From an uncultured Stenotrophomonas sp. (GTDB lineage Bacteria > Pseudomonadota > Gammaproteobacteria > Xanthomonadales > Xanthomonadaceae): DNA of 41,423 nt. Shown one piece after another: positions 15,825-26,137 of the stretch. The notes under the pieces were generated by a model. That model was not told the DNA's origin. It ran no database searches and saw only the letters and a program-made list of their open reading frames with translations. Position 1 is the first letter of the stretch. Each line of letters starts with the position of its first letter. A program made the translations under genes and the position numbers. Where the stretch lies: NCBI GenBank assembly GCA_946223375.1, contig CAMICU010000011.1, positions 1-41,423 of the forward strand. Direction: 5' to 3'.

Positions 15825-16811
15825 TCAGTCGCTGCCGTGCTTGACCCAGCGCCCACCCTCGCGCGGTTCCACCTCGAACCGCGCCCACTGCCGCAGCTCG
15901 TCGGCGCTGGCATGGCCGATACGGCCGATGCCGTTGCCGGCGACCACGGCATAGACCAGCCGGTCGGCGCTGGGGCCGGCCAGCGCCGGCGTCACCGAGA
16001 TTCGCCGCACGCTCCACGCGCGGCCCAGGCGGCCATTGCTGTAATAGCGCCCGGGCGCGATCGCCGCGGGGTGCAGGGCGTCGCGTTCGGCATGCTGCTT
16101 GGCCAGTTCCAGCAGCTCGGTGAGGTTGTCCTCGGTGATGTCCACGAAGGAGTTGAGCTGGCTGATGGCCGCGTGGAAGTCCTCCTGGGTGAGGTCGATG
16201 CGCCGCTGTGAAGGCGTCACGCTGGCCGCGCGCTGGCTCCGCCGGTGCAGGTGCACCGGATAGCGGCGCCAGGCAAAGCATGCATTGAACGCGATGCCGG
16301 CCAGCAGGATGGCGGCGACGTTGATCGCCACCGGGGTCAGCAGGTACTGGTATCCCAGGGCGTGGACCTCGCTGCCGCCGATCACCGCGGCCAGCGCGGT
16401 GGCCCCGCCGGGCGGATGGATGCAGCGCAGGTAGTGCATGGCGCCCACGGCAAGGCCCACCGCCAGTGCCCCGGTCCAGGCCTGGTCGGGAAACAGCTTC
16501 TGGCAGCTGACGCCGATGAAGGCCGAGACCAGGTGGCCGGCCAGGACCGGCCACGGCTGGGACAGCGCACCGTGCGGCACCGCGAATACCAGCACCGCCG
16601 AGGCGCCCATCGACGCCAGCAGGATGGCGCCACCGGCATGGCCGAGGAAGCCGTGCGGGAAGGCCCAGTGGGTGAGCTGGTAGACCACCAGGATGCCGAT
16701 CAGCGCGCCGAGCGCGGAGATCCACTTCTCGCCATGACCGGTCTGGTTGCGCTCGATGCTCAACCAGCTGCGCAGGGGTTCAAGGCGGGAAAGGGAGGGC
16801 ATGGCAATCAT
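15825..16811 (-). CDS. HPP family membrane protein with cytoplasmic C-terminal region
   Basis: About 328 residues from the ATG at 16811 (16802 is an alternative). The N-terminal half matches the HPP family (PF04982): four to five membrane segments (ALGALIGILVVYQL, ILLASMGASAVLVFAVPHGA, PWPVLAGHLVSAFIGVSC, VGLAVGAMHYLRCIHPPGGA, TPVAINVAAILLAGIAFNAC) with the signature HPPGGATAL. In plants and cyanobacteria HPP proteins have been linked to nitrite transport. Residues about 185-328 are soluble and begin RRIDLTQEDFHAAISQLNSF; I see no CBS pair there, although some HPP proteins carry one. The gene is convergent with the lipoprotein gene. Confidence 0.88.
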   Translation of the reverse strand: MIAMPSLSRLEPLRSWLSIERNQTGHGEKWISALGALIGILVVYQLTHWAFPHGFLGHAGGAILLASMGASAVLVFAVPHGALSQPWPVLAGHLVSAFIGVSCQKLFPDQAWTGALAVGLAVGAMHYLRCIHPPGGATALAAVIGGSEVHALGYQYLLTPVAINVAAILLAGIAFNACFAWRRYPVHLHRRSQRAASVTPSQRRIDLTQEDFHAAISQLNSFVDITEDNLTELLELAKQHAERDALHPAAIAPGRYYSNGRLGRAWSVRRISVTPALAGPSADRLVYAVVAGNGIGRIGHASADELRQWARFEVEPREGGRWVKHGSD

Positions 16812-17130
16812 GGGTGGACGCGGGGGCGCGCCATTCTGCGCCCAATTCCCCATCCGGTGATGTGCCGTGCGCGGCCGGATGTGGCACCGCTGATGGGCAT
16901 TGGTTGGGTTGACATGCCATGCCGACCGCAGCGCCGGGCCATGTGGAGCGCGACGCGTGCGGCGACGGCCGTCATGAGGGGGCACCGCGGCGGCGGGCGG
17001 GGCCACGCCGCAGCAGCTTTTACGCACATTTGATGGCGCCGCCGTGGCATCGCCATCGCCGGTTTATGCATCCGCAGCCAACACTTTCCACCTCGCCGCG
17101 CACGTCAGCGTGGCCACAACCGGAAATGTC
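16812..17130. other. 319-bp divergent intergenic region, no gene seen
   Basis: It lies between the divergent HPP and TorF-type porin genes and must hold promoters for both. It is GC-rich, with no convincing consensus promoter, repeat or conserved RNA structure. The only AT-leaning patch is near 17022-17035 (TTTTACGCACATTTGA). Open frames crossing it have no recognisable protein features. Confidence 0.5.
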
Positions 17131-17847
17131 ATGGGTTACACGATCAAGCAGCGGCGCCTGCGCCGCCACGGGCGTTGGGTGTGGGGAGTGCTGGCCATGG
17201 CCGGCCTGGCCGGCAGCGCCGCCGCCCAGGTCGGCGGCAGTGCCGCACTCACCAGCGATTACGTCTGGCGCGGCTCCACCCAGAGCCAGGGCGATGCCGC
17301 CGTGCAGGCGGGGATCAAGGCGACGGCCGCCAACGGCGTCTATGCCTCGGTGTGGGGCTCCAGTGTCGAGTTCGCAGCGGAAACCCGGGCCAGCAGCGAG
17401 CTGGACCTCAGCGTGGGCTGGGCAGGTCGACTGGCCGACGCCTGGGTACTGGATGCCAACCTGCTGCATTACCGGTACCCGTCCACCGCGGTCGACCTCG
17501 ACTGGACCGAGCTCAATACCACGCTGACCTGGCAGGACCGCTACTGGCTGTCGCTGGGCTGGTCGCCCGAAGCACTGGGCAGCACCCTCGACGGCCTGTA
17601 CAGCCAGCTCGGCGCGCGCCTGCCGCTCAACCCGGCGCTGCGCCTGGAAGCACTGGCCGGCTGGTACGCACTGCAGGACGTGCGCGGCGGTGGCTATGGC
17701 CATGGCCAGCTCAGCGCGGTCTGGGCATTCACCGCGCCGCTGGAGCTGCGCGTCAGTGCCCACGCCACCGATGACAGGGCCAAGGCGCTGTTTGGCCGCG
17801 GGTACGCCGGGGCACGCTGGGAGGTGGCGGTGCAGGGCGCGTTCTAG
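17131..17847 (+). CDS. TorF family putative porin
   Basis: A 238-residue protein from the ATG at 17131 behind GGAAA. A twin-basic N-terminus (QRRLRRHGR) and hydrophobic stretch (WGVLAMAGLAGSAAAQ) form the signal peptide. The mature start VGGSAALTSDYVWRGSTQSQGDAAVQ is the hallmark of the TorF/Gcw_chp family (about 230-residue outer-membrane beta-barrels). Alternating aromatic strands continue to a C-terminal WEVAVQGAF ending in Phe, the barrel-assembly signature. The transported solute is not known. It faces the HPP gene divergently, which may mean shared regulation. Confidence 0.88.
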   Translation: MGYTIKQRRLRRHGRWVWGVLAMAGLAGSAAAQVGGSAALTSDYVWRGSTQSQGDAAVQAGIKATAANGVYASVWGSSVEFAAETRASSELDLSVGWAGRLADAWVLDANLLHYRYPSTAVDLDWTELNTTLTWQDRYWLSLGWSPEALGSTLDGLYSQLGARLPLNPALRLEALAGWYALQDVRGGGYGHGQLSAVWAFTAPLELRVSAHATDDRAKALFGRGYAGARWEVAVQGAF

Positions 17848-17946
17848 CCCAGGGAGGCCGCGCGGTCGCCGCGGCCCCGCATGCGCCGGCGGGGCGGAGG
17901 GGGTAAGGTACGCCCCCTGCAAGCCGCCCCCCGCGTGCTGTGAACG

Positions 17947-19245
17947 ATGACGATGTTGATCGACCCCTTTGACCGCGAGCACCTGTGGCACCCGTACAGC
18001 GCGCTGGGCAGCCCGGTGCCGGTGCTCAAGGTGGCGCGCGCCGATGGCGTGCTGCTGCAGCTGGAGGACGGCCCGCAGCTGATCGACGGCATGGCTTCGT
18101 GGTGGTGCGCGATCCACGGTTACAACCATCCGGTGCTGAACCAGGCCGCGATCGAGCAGCTTGGGCGCATGTCGCACGTGATGTTCGGCGGGCTTACCCA
18201 CGAGCCGGCGGTCGCGCTGGGCAAGCTGCTGCTGCAGATCGTGCCGGCGGGGCTGGAGACGATCTTCTACGCGGACTCCGGCTCGGTCTCGGTCGAGGTG
18301 GCGCTGAAGATGGCCATCCAGTACCAGGCCGCACGTGGGACGCCCCACAAGTGCAACATCGCCACCACGCGTTCGGGGTATCACGGCGACACCTGGAATG
18401 CGATGTCGGTATGCGACCCGGTCAACGGCATGCACGGCCTGTTCGGCAGTTCGCTGCCGTCGCGCTGCTTCGTGCCGTCGCCGCGGACGCCGTTCGATGG
18501 CGACTGGGACCCGGCCGACATCGCGCCGGTGGCGCAGCTGTTCGCCGAACGCGGTGACGAGCTGGCCGCCTTCATCATCGAACCGGTGGTGCAGGGCGCA
18601 GGCGGCATGCGTTTCTATCACCCGCAGTACCTGCGCGAGCTGGCGCGGTTGTGCCGCGCGCACGACATCCTGCTGATCTGCGACGAGATCGCCACCGGCT
18701 TCGGCCGCAGTGGGCGGTTGTTCGCCTGTGAGCACGCCGGCATCAGCCCGGACATCCTGTGCATCGGCAAGGCACTGACGGGCGGCTACATGACGATGGC
18801 CGCCACGCTCACGCGCCGCGACATCGCCGAGGTGATCGCCCGCGGCGAGCCCGGTGTGTTCATGCATGGCCCGACCTTCATGGCCAACCCGCTGGCCTGT
18901 GCGGTGGCATTGGCATCGACGCAGCTGCTGCTCTCGCAGGATTGGCAGGGCCGGGTGGCCGCCATCGAGAACACATTGCGTGAGCGCCTGGCCCCCGCAC
19001 GCGCGCTGCCGCAGGTGGTTGACGTGCGCGTGCTCGGCGCCATCGGTGTGATCGAACTGGGCGCATCCGTGCGGCTGGAACGCATCCAGCAGCGGATGCT
19101 GGAGCAGGGCATCTGGATCCGTCCGTTCGGGCGGCTGGTGTACGTGATGCCGCCGTACGTGATCAGCGATGCGCAGCTGCAACAGTTGTGCGATGGCATG
19201 GTCGCGCTGGTGGCCGGATTGGAAGCGGAGGACATGCGCGCATGA
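17947..19245 (+). CDS. bioA: Adenosylmethionine-8-amino-7-oxononanoate aminotransferase
   Basis: A 432-residue class-III PLP aminotransferase that converts KAPA to DAPA with SAM as amino donor in biotin synthesis. The N-terminal HLWHPYSALGSP and the substrate-site segment DGMASWWCAIHGYNHP are characteristic of BioA. PLP-site motifs are YADSGSVSVEVALKMA, LICDEIATGFGRSG and the Schiff-base Lys in IGKALTGGYM (K275, against K274 in E. coli). The length is normal. The stop overlaps the bioD start by 4 bp (ATGA). No BirA-like operator is seen in the 99 bp upstream, and bioB, bioF, bioC and bioH are not in the window. Confidence 0.96.
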   Translation: MTMLIDPFDREHLWHPYSALGSPVPVLKVARADGVLLQLEDGPQLIDGMASWWCAIHGYNHPVLNQAAIEQLGRMSHVMFGGLTHEPAVALGKLLLQIVPAGLETIFYADSGSVSVEVALKMAIQYQAARGTPHKCNIATTRSGYHGDTWNAMSVCDPVNGMHGLFGSSLPSRCFVPSPRTPFDGDWDPADIAPVAQLFAERGDELAAFIIEPVVQGAGGMRFYHPQYLRELARLCRAHDILLICDEIATGFGRSGRLFACEHAGISPDILCIGKALTGGYMTMAATLTRRDIAEVIARGEPGVFMHGPTFMANPLACAVALASTQLLLSQDWQGRVAAIENTLRERLAPARALPQVVDVRVLGAIGVIELGASVRLERIQQRMLEQGIWIRPFGRLVYVMPPYVISDAQLQQLCDGMVALVAGLEAEDMRA

Positions 19246-19892
19246 GCGGTGAGGTGATATTCGTCAGCGGTATCGATACCGAGATCGGCAAGACCGTGGT
19301 GACCGGTTGGCTGGCCCGGCAATGGGCCGAGCAGGGCGCCGCCGTCATCACCCAGAAGCTGGTGCAGACCGGCTGCGTGGGTGCATCGGACGACATCCTG
19401 CTGCACCGGCGCATCATGGGCTGCGGGCTGTTCGAGGAGGACCGCGACGGCACCACGATGCCGGCACTGTTCGCCTACCCGGCCTCGCCGCATCTGTCCG
19501 CGCGGCTGGAGCAGCGCACACTGGACCTGGATGCCATCGCGCGCGCCAACGCACGCCTGTGCGCGCGCTACGACACCGTGCTGGTGGAGGGCGCCGGTGG
19601 CCTGATGGTGCCGCTGACCGAGCAGCTGTTGACCATCGACTACGTGGCGGAGCGTGGTTGGCCGGTACTGCTGGTGACCTCGGGCCGGCTGGGCAGCATC
19701 AACCACACGCTGCTGTCATTGGAGGCACTGGTCGCACGCGGCATCCCGCTGCATGGGGTGGCCTGGAACAGTCGCGATGACAGCAGTGACGAGGTCATCG
19801 CTGCCGACAGTCGCAACTTCATACGCACGCATGTATGCACGCATTTCCCGGACGCGCAGTGGTACGACGTGCCACGGCTGGACCTGGCCTGA
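19242..19892 (+). CDS. bioD: Dethiobiotin synthetase
   Basis: A 216-residue ATP-dependent carboxylase that makes dethiobiotin from DAPA. The P-loop is GIDTEIGKT (residues 10-18, K17), close to the family GTDTEVGKT. The catalytic-lysine segment is VITQKLVQTG, and the substrate-binding loop is VEGAGGLMVPL (about 111-121). The ATGA overlap with bioA (19242-19245) implies translational coupling of consecutive pathway steps. Downstream sits a REP pair rather than further bio genes. Confidence 0.95.
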   Translation: MSGEVIFVSGIDTEIGKTVVTGWLARQWAEQGAAVITQKLVQTGCVGASDDILLHRRIMGCGLFEEDRDGTTMPALFAYPASPHLSARLEQRTLDLDAIARANARLCARYDTVLVEGAGGLMVPLTEQLLTIDYVAERGWPVLLVTSGRLGSINHTLLSLEALVARGIPLHGVAWNSRDDSSDEVIAADSRNFIRTHVCTHFPDAQWYDVPRLDLA

Positions 19893-19910
19893 GCCCGTAC
19901 ACCGCTTTCT

Positions 19911-20026
19911 GCAGGAGCGGCGTGAGCCGCGAAGCTGACGCAAGCCAAAGCAGGACAGATACCTGCGATTGCACGACGTGTGAGTAATGGAAGCTTTCCA
20001 GGCTTCCCGGCTCACGCCGCTGCTAC
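19911..20026. repeat. Inverted pair of GTAG-type REP elements (BIME-like)
   Basis: The left unit (19911-19939) contains the hairpin GCGGC-gtga-GCCGC (19917-19930). The right unit (20009-20026), read on the minus strand, matches the left one at 16 of 18 positions and begins GTAG. The 80 bp between the units carry no gene. The left unit also matches the element at 38321-38349 at 26 of 29 positions, showing one dispersed family. Confidence 0.75.
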
Positions 20027-20052
20027 GGGCAGCGGCGCGCGGAAGGAGTGGC

Positions 20053-20082
20053 TTGAAATCTACGGAAACTCCCCCATATCAG
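20053..20082 (+). promoter_or_regulatory. Candidate promoter of the zinc-ribbon gene
   Basis: TTGAAA (20053-20058) and TATCAG (20077-20082) are separated by 18 bp, about 30 bp upstream of the strong ribosome site. Pattern match only; the -10 is poor. Confidence 0.3.
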
Positions 20083-20111
20083 GCCAATTGGATGAAACAA
20101 AGGGGAGGCTT

Positions 20112-20261
20112 ATGGAAGCCGGAACAACTGGAAGGGTCCAGTGCATGAAGTGCAATGCGGTCTATGAACCGGTGATCAAGGTGCTTGAGCGGGTTTGCCC
20201 GCAATGTCTTTCAATCAAGACCGTGTCATTGCAGGCGGACGAGCCGGCCAGCGAGGGCTGA
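20112..20261 (+). CDS. 49-residue zinc-ribbon-like protein
   Basis: The ATG at 20112 follows a near-perfect Shine-Dalgarno AGGGGAGG (20101-20108), and a strong terminator follows 23 bp after the stop, so this is a well-formed small gene. The product has two paired cysteine motifs, VQCMKCNAVY (C15, C18) and RVCPQCLSIK (C33, C36), a C-x2-C...C-x2-C zinc ribbon with a 14-residue central hairpin. It lacks a signal peptide and so is cytoplasmic. Such mini zinc ribbons may bind nucleic acid or act as protein adaptors; no family name is recognised. An in-frame ATG at 19980 would extend it through the REP pair and is not credible. Confidence 0.78.
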   Translation: MEAGTTGRVQCMKCNAVYEPVIKVLERVCPQCLSIKTVSLQADEPASEG

Positions 20262-20603
20262 GCCGGTCGAAACAGCAGGTAGCAAGGCCAGGCCAGAGCC
20301 TGGCCTTTTTGTTGGGCGCGGCCCCGCCGGAACGTGCCGGGAAATGTGATCAGGTGCGGTGCGGGTTGCTGCCGGCAACGGCTCCGCGATCAGGCCCCGG
20401 CGCAGCTTGGCGCGTTCCTTTCCCAAGATGCCGCAACATCGCCGGTCTGATGAACACGGTAGCGGTTGACCTGGGTCAGGGAAACGGGCGCATGCCTGCG
20501 CAGAATCGACTGCAATCCGGCGAGCAGGCAGCCGGTGGTGCGCCCCACGGGTGCTCAAGGCTGCCCCCTCTCTGGTGGAACCCCCAGCCCCAGGAGAGCA
20601 GTC
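20262..20603. other. 342-bp region: terminator, then porin leader
   Basis: After the terminator at 20284-20310 the remaining 290 bp have no gene. They contain GGTTGACCTGGGTCAGG near 20464, a possible -35 for the porin gene, and a ribosome site CAGGAGAG at the end. No convincing -10 or operator is seen. Confidence 0.5.
20284..20310 (+). terminator. Rho-independent terminator after the zinc-ribbon gene
   Basis: AAGGCCAGGC (20284-20293) pairs with GCCTGGCCTT (20298-20307) around a CAGA tetraloop, followed by TTTTTG. A textbook intrinsic terminator. Confidence 0.9.
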
Positions 20604-21617
20604 ATGCAGTTTGTTAGTCGCAGCGTATTGGGCGCTGCGTTGGCCGCGTTGTGCATGCCGATGACGGCATTGGCGCAGGATGCACCGGCCACCAAGGTAT
20701 CGGCGCAGATCTTCGTCAATGCCAGCCAGCTTGATCGCGACGGCGTGGTCACCGATGACGAAGGCCTGGCGATGGACCTCAAGCGCACCTTCATCACCGT
20801 TGATCATCGTTTCAACCAGAACTGGTCGGCGCAGGTCACCACCGATGTGCAGTGGCTGCGCGACAGCGACCCGACCGACGTGTGGTTGCGTCACGCCTAC
20901 CTGCAGCGCAGTTTCGGCAAGGGCAGCTGGCTGCGCATCGGCAATGCGCCGACGCCGTGGATTGCGATGGAGTCGGTGCGCGAAGGCTTTCGTTATGTGG
21001 ATGCCGGGCTGATCGCGCGGACCAAGATGGGGACACCAGCCGACTACGGCATCCACGGCCAGTACAGCCGGGGTGATCTGGTTTACACCGCCTCGGTGGT
21101 GACCGGTGGCGGCTTCCAGAAGCCGCGTCTGGGCAGCCGCGCCGACGTGGAAGCACGCGTGGGTTGGACACCCTACAAGGGCGTGGAGCTGGCCGCTGGT
21201 GGCTACCGTGGCACGCGCGCGCAGGATTCGGGTGATCTGCCGCATGAGCACACGGCGCAGCGTTGGAATGCGATGGCCAGTTGGGTAGGCGCGAAGACGC
21301 GCGTGGGTGCGCAGTACTTCCGCGCCGAGGACTGGACCCGCATCACCAAGCCGGGCAACGACGATCAGCGTGGCTGGTCAGCCTGGAGCAGTTATCAGTT
21401 CACACCGCAGTACGCCGTGTTCGCGCGTTTTGACGACACACGCATGAGCCTGGACATCGATCCACGCACGCGTGAGCGTTATCAGCAGGTAGGTGTGGAG
21501 TGGAAGCCGAACAAGTACCTGCGTCTGGCCATGGTCGGCAAGCGGGTTGAGCAGGAAACGGCGAAGAAGAAGCAGGAAAGCCACGAAGCGGGGCTGTGGG
21601 CGCAGCTGGCGTTCTGA
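20604..21617 (+). CDS. Outer-membrane porin (OprP/phosphate-selective-like fold)
   Basis: A 337-residue protein from the ATG at 20604 behind AGGAGAG. A signal peptide (VLGAALAALCMPMTALAQ) precedes a 16-strand-type barrel: FNQNWSAQVTTDVQWL, VWLRHAYLQRSFGKGSWLRI, NAPTPWIAMESV, YGIHGQYSRGDLVYTASVVT, and a C-terminus GLWAQLAF ending in Phe. The layout resembles short phosphate/carbohydrate-selective porins. Many charged Arg/Lys positions in strand-adjacent segments would favour anions, but specificity is not determinable. It stands as its own transcription unit. Confidence 0.82.
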   Translation: MQFVSRSVLGAALAALCMPMTALAQDAPATKVSAQIFVNASQLDRDGVVTDDEGLAMDLKRTFITVDHRFNQNWSAQVTTDVQWLRDSDPTDVWLRHAYLQRSFGKGSWLRIGNAPTPWIAMESVREGFRYVDAGLIARTKMGTPADYGIHGQYSRGDLVYTASVVTGGGFQKPRLGSRADVEARVGWTPYKGVELAAGGYRGTRAQDSGDLPHEHTAQRWNAMASWVGAKTRVGAQYFRAEDWTRITKPGNDDQRGWSAWSSYQFTPQYAVFARFDDTRMSLDIDPRTRERYQQVGVEWKPNKYLRLAMVGKRVEQETAKKKQESHEAGLWAQLAF

Positions 21618-21712
21618 TGCAGGCGCCGGTGGCAGCTGCGCGGGACGGCACGGTTGCGCGCAGGCGCGGCGTCGAGCATGACCGCGCGCCGCGACCCGCG
21701 GCTGTGCAGCCT

Positions 21713-21733
21713 CTTCTCCCGCGGAGGGAGAAG
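21713..21733. repeat. Short palindrome of the TCTCCCGCG family
   Basis: CTTCTCCC (21713-21720) and GGGAGAAG (21726-21733) flank GCGGA and are followed by GGGCG. The core is shared with the larger palindrome at 26935-26979. It lies between the convergent porin and DUF6165 genes and could also act as a bidirectional terminator. Confidence 0.5.
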
Positions 21734-21777
21734 GGGCGAGTGCGGAAGGCGCAGGCGCGCTGTTCGCGCCGGGCGGC

Positions 21778-22167
21778 TTACTCGCCCTGGTACTGCTTCT
21801 CTTCCACCAGCGCCGAGCCGGCCACGCGGTTGATCTCGTTCTTCACCGCCACGCGCTCGCCATTGGTGCCGTAGACCGCACGCGCCAGGGTGATGAAATC
21901 CGCGTCGAACACCTGCGCTGCTTCCTTGTCGCGCAGCTGGTCCTGGATGTCCCACATGCGCTCGTTGATCGCCTTGAGCTGGTCCTTCAGCGCGGCCAGG
22001 GTCGGGCGCGCGGCCTGCTGTTCCAGCCACAGCGGCCACAGGCCATCCAGCTCGGTACGCACGTTGGCCAGCTTGCCGGCATCGGTGATGCGCTCGGCCT
22101 TGATCTGGAGGATGGTGATCTTGTCGATCAGTTCGCCGATCGATACCGGGGTGAGGATGGTCTGCAC
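21778..22167 (-). CDS. DUF6165 family protein
   Basis: A 129-residue, mostly helical, cytoplasmic protein that starts MQTILTPVSIGELIDKITIL. The segments IKAERITDAGKLANVRTEL, LKAINERMWDIQDQLRDKEA and LARAVYGTNGERVAVKNEIN match my recollection of the DUF6165 family, found near glycosyltransferase and LPS-type genes in other proteobacteria. Neither is nearby here. Function unknown. Confidence 0.82.
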   Translation of the reverse strand: MQTILTPVSIGELIDKITILQIKAERITDAGKLANVRTELDGLWPLWLEQQAARPTLAALKDQLKAINERMWDIQDQLRDKEAAQVFDADFITLARAVYGTNGERVAVKNEINRVAGSALVEEKQYQGE

Positions 22168-22312
22168 GGGGTTGCTGCCGCTTCAAGGTAGGGCGCAATG
22201 ATAGCCTCCCGTGGCCATCACGGCGGACAGACGGTTGCCGATGTACCGGCATTGGCGGCGGTCGCGCCGGCTGCGCACAATGCGCGCGGATCGAGCCATC
22301 GTGGAGCAGCAA

Positions 22313-22735
22313 ATGTCATGGAAGGGATATCTGGCCGGTGGCCTGCTGGGGCTGTCCGCACTGCCGGCATTGGCCGCTGACGGGCAGGCACTGCAGGGCG
22401 CCTGGCAGCTGCAGTCGGGGGAATTCATCAACGCCGAAGGCGCGCGCGTGGATTACGCCAGCCTGAAGCTGGCCGGTACCAAACTGCTGGTCGATGGCCG
22501 CTTCGCCTTCACCACCACCCGTGACGGTACGTTCTGGGCCGGCGGTTCGGGCACCTACCGCAGCGAGGGCGGCCACTATCTGGAAAGCCCGTTGATGGCG
22601 TCCTATCCGCTGGAGGGAGGCGGAACCTATACGTTCCGCTACACCCTGGAAGGGGACATCTGGACGCTGGAGCGCTGGGAGGGCGGGCGTCGCCTCGAGC
22701 GCGAAGTGTGGAAGCGGGCGGCCGCCACGCCCTGA
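22313..22735 (+). CDS. Secreted protein of unknown function (lipocalin-like strand pattern)
   Basis: A 140-residue protein from the ATG at 22313 behind GTGGAGC. A signal peptide (YLAGGLLGLSALPALAAD) leads to QALQGAWQLQSGEFINAEG, then repeated beta strands (LLVDGRFAFTTTRDGTFWAG, SGTYRSEGGHYLES, GGGTYTFRYTLEGDIWTLER). The GAWQL start and short meandering strands resemble lipocalin-like folds of 120-140 residues that bind small hydrophobic ligands; this is fold resemblance by eye only. It diverges from the DUF6165 gene. Confidence 0.75.
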   Translation: MSWKGYLAGGLLGLSALPALAADGQALQGAWQLQSGEFINAEGARVDYASLKLAGTKLLVDGRFAFTTTRDGTFWAGGSGTYRSEGGHYLESPLMASYPLEGGGTYTFRYTLEGDIWTLERWEGGRRLEREVWKRAAATP

Positions 22736-22764
22736 GCGGCCTGCCGCGGCGGCCGGCGCTCAGC

Positions 22765-22962
22765 TCAGGCCTGCACCTGCGGCGGGAAGCCGGCTTCGTC
22801 CAGGGCCTGGGTGAAGCGTTCCAGCGGCTGGCTGGACTGGATCTGCACGGTCTTGGCGGGGACGTCGATCTCGACCACCGCGGCCGGGTCGATCGCCTTC
22901 ACCGTGGCCGTCACGCTGCGTGCGCAGCCGCCGCAGGTCATGCTTTCGATATGCAGTTTCAT
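22765..22962 (-). CDS. copZ: Copper chaperone, heavy-metal-associated domain
   Basis: A 65-residue single HMA domain: MKLHIESMTCGGCARSVTAT with the Cu(I)-binding M-x-C-x2-C (C10, C13), then beta-alpha-beta-beta-alpha-beta ending DEAGFPPQVQA. It carries Cu(I) in the cytoplasm to the HMA domains of CopA, encoded divergently 137 bp away. The ribosome site is GGAGAA. Its promoter has the 19-bp spacer seen at CueR targets, so it should be copper-induced. Confidence 0.93.
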   Translation of the reverse strand: MKLHIESMTCGGCARSVTATVKAIDPAAVVEIDVPAKTVQIQSSQPLERFTQALDEAGFPPQVQA

Positions 22963-22990
22963 TCAGGGTTCTCCATCGGACAGTGGCGCC

Positions 22991-23021
22991 AGCCTGGAGC
23001 TTGCCATGGTGGGAAGGTCAA
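22991..23021 (-). promoter_or_regulatory. CueR-type promoter of copZ
   Basis: On the minus strand TTGACC (23021-23016) is followed by a 19-bp spacer and CAGGCT (22996-22991). The spacer reads TTCCCACCATGGCAAGCTC, an imperfect dyad like CueR sites (ACCTTCC...GGAAGGT). A 19-bp spacer is suboptimal for sigma-70 alone and is the hallmark of MerR-family activation. Confidence 0.6.
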
Positions 23022-23035
23022 GCGGCGCCGCCGGC

Positions 23036-23066
23036 TTGACCCTGCCATCGTTGGAAGCTTTATGGT
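23036..23066 (+). promoter_or_regulatory. CueR-type promoter of copA
   Basis: TTGACC (23036-23041), a 19-bp spacer CTGCCATCGTTGGAAGCTT, and TATGGT (23061-23066). The dyad ACCCTGCC...GGAAGCT overlaps the -35 and spacer as in known copA promoters. The expected start near 23073 leaves a leader of about 27 nt before the copA ATG. Confidence 0.75.
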
Positions 23067-23099
23067 GCCGGGCAACGACAGCAAGACGGAGAACCCCTC

Positions 23100-25598
<2,499 letters not shown>

Positions 25599-25610
25599 GG
25601 AGGACGGCAG

Positions 25611-26078
25611 ATGGACGAGGGCATGAACATCGGCCAGGCGGCCAAGGCCACCGGCATTTCGGCCAAGATGATCCGCTACTACGAGGACAGCGGCCTGTTC
25701 GGGCCGGTGGCACGCACCGCATCGGGTTACCGCATCTACAGCCCGCGCGACATCCACACGCTGGGCTTCATCAAGCGCTCGCGCGACATGGGCTTCAGCG
25801 TCGAGCGCATCGCCGAGCTGCTGCAGCTGTGGCAGGACCGCTCGCGTCACAGCGCCGACGTCAAGCGCATGGCGCTGGAGCACGTGCAGGTGCTGCAGCA
25901 GCGCATCGCCGAGCTGCAGGACATGGTGCACACGGTGCAGGCGCTGGCGGACTGCTGCGCCGGTGACGAACGCCCGGACTGCCCGATCCTGCGCGACATC
26001 GAAACCGGTACCCCGCTGCACGACGTGCCGCTGCCGACCCGCTTCGGCAGCGGCGGCGCTGGCCGTACGCCGCGGTAA
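25611..26078 (+). CDS. cueR: Copper-responsive MerR-family regulator
   Basis: A 155-residue protein. The MerR winged-helix domain (MNIGQAAKATGISAKMIRYY) is followed by the dimerisation coiled coil (about 80-112) and the metal loop CCAGDERPDCPI, in which C116-x7-C124 matches the Cu(I) site of CueR (C112/C120 in E. coli). Co-transcription with copA gives positive autoregulation; the targets are the two 19-bp-spacer promoters 2.6 kb upstream. An internal ATG at 25626 (MNIGQ) is an alternative start closer to typical CueR. The C-terminal 20 residues (PTRFGSGGAGRTPR) are an unstructured extension. Confidence 0.94.
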   Translation: MDEGMNIGQAAKATGISAKMIRYYEDSGLFGPVARTASGYRIYSPRDIHTLGFIKRSRDMGFSVERIAELLQLWQDRSRHSADVKRMALEHVQVLQQRIAELQDMVHTVQALADCCAGDERPDCPILRDIETGTPLHDVPLPTRFGSGGAGRTPR

Positions 26079-26113
26079 GCATGGCGTGCGGCGCAACGGG
26101 AGATGAATGCAAG

Positions 26114-26137
26114 CGCGCGCCTGCATATGGGCGCGCG
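26114..26137 (+). terminator. Candidate terminator hairpin after cueR
   Basis: CGCGCGCC (26114-26121) and GGCGCGCG (26130-26137) form a perfect 8-bp GC stem around TGCATATG, 36 bp after the cueR stop. There is no U-run. The rest of the 216-bp gap is a comparatively AT-rich leader for the Ax21 gene. Confidence 0.4.

Noticed and set aside
17848..17946. BirA operator upstream of bioA
   Set aside because: I looked for the TTGTAAACC-type dyad and found only GC-rich sequence.
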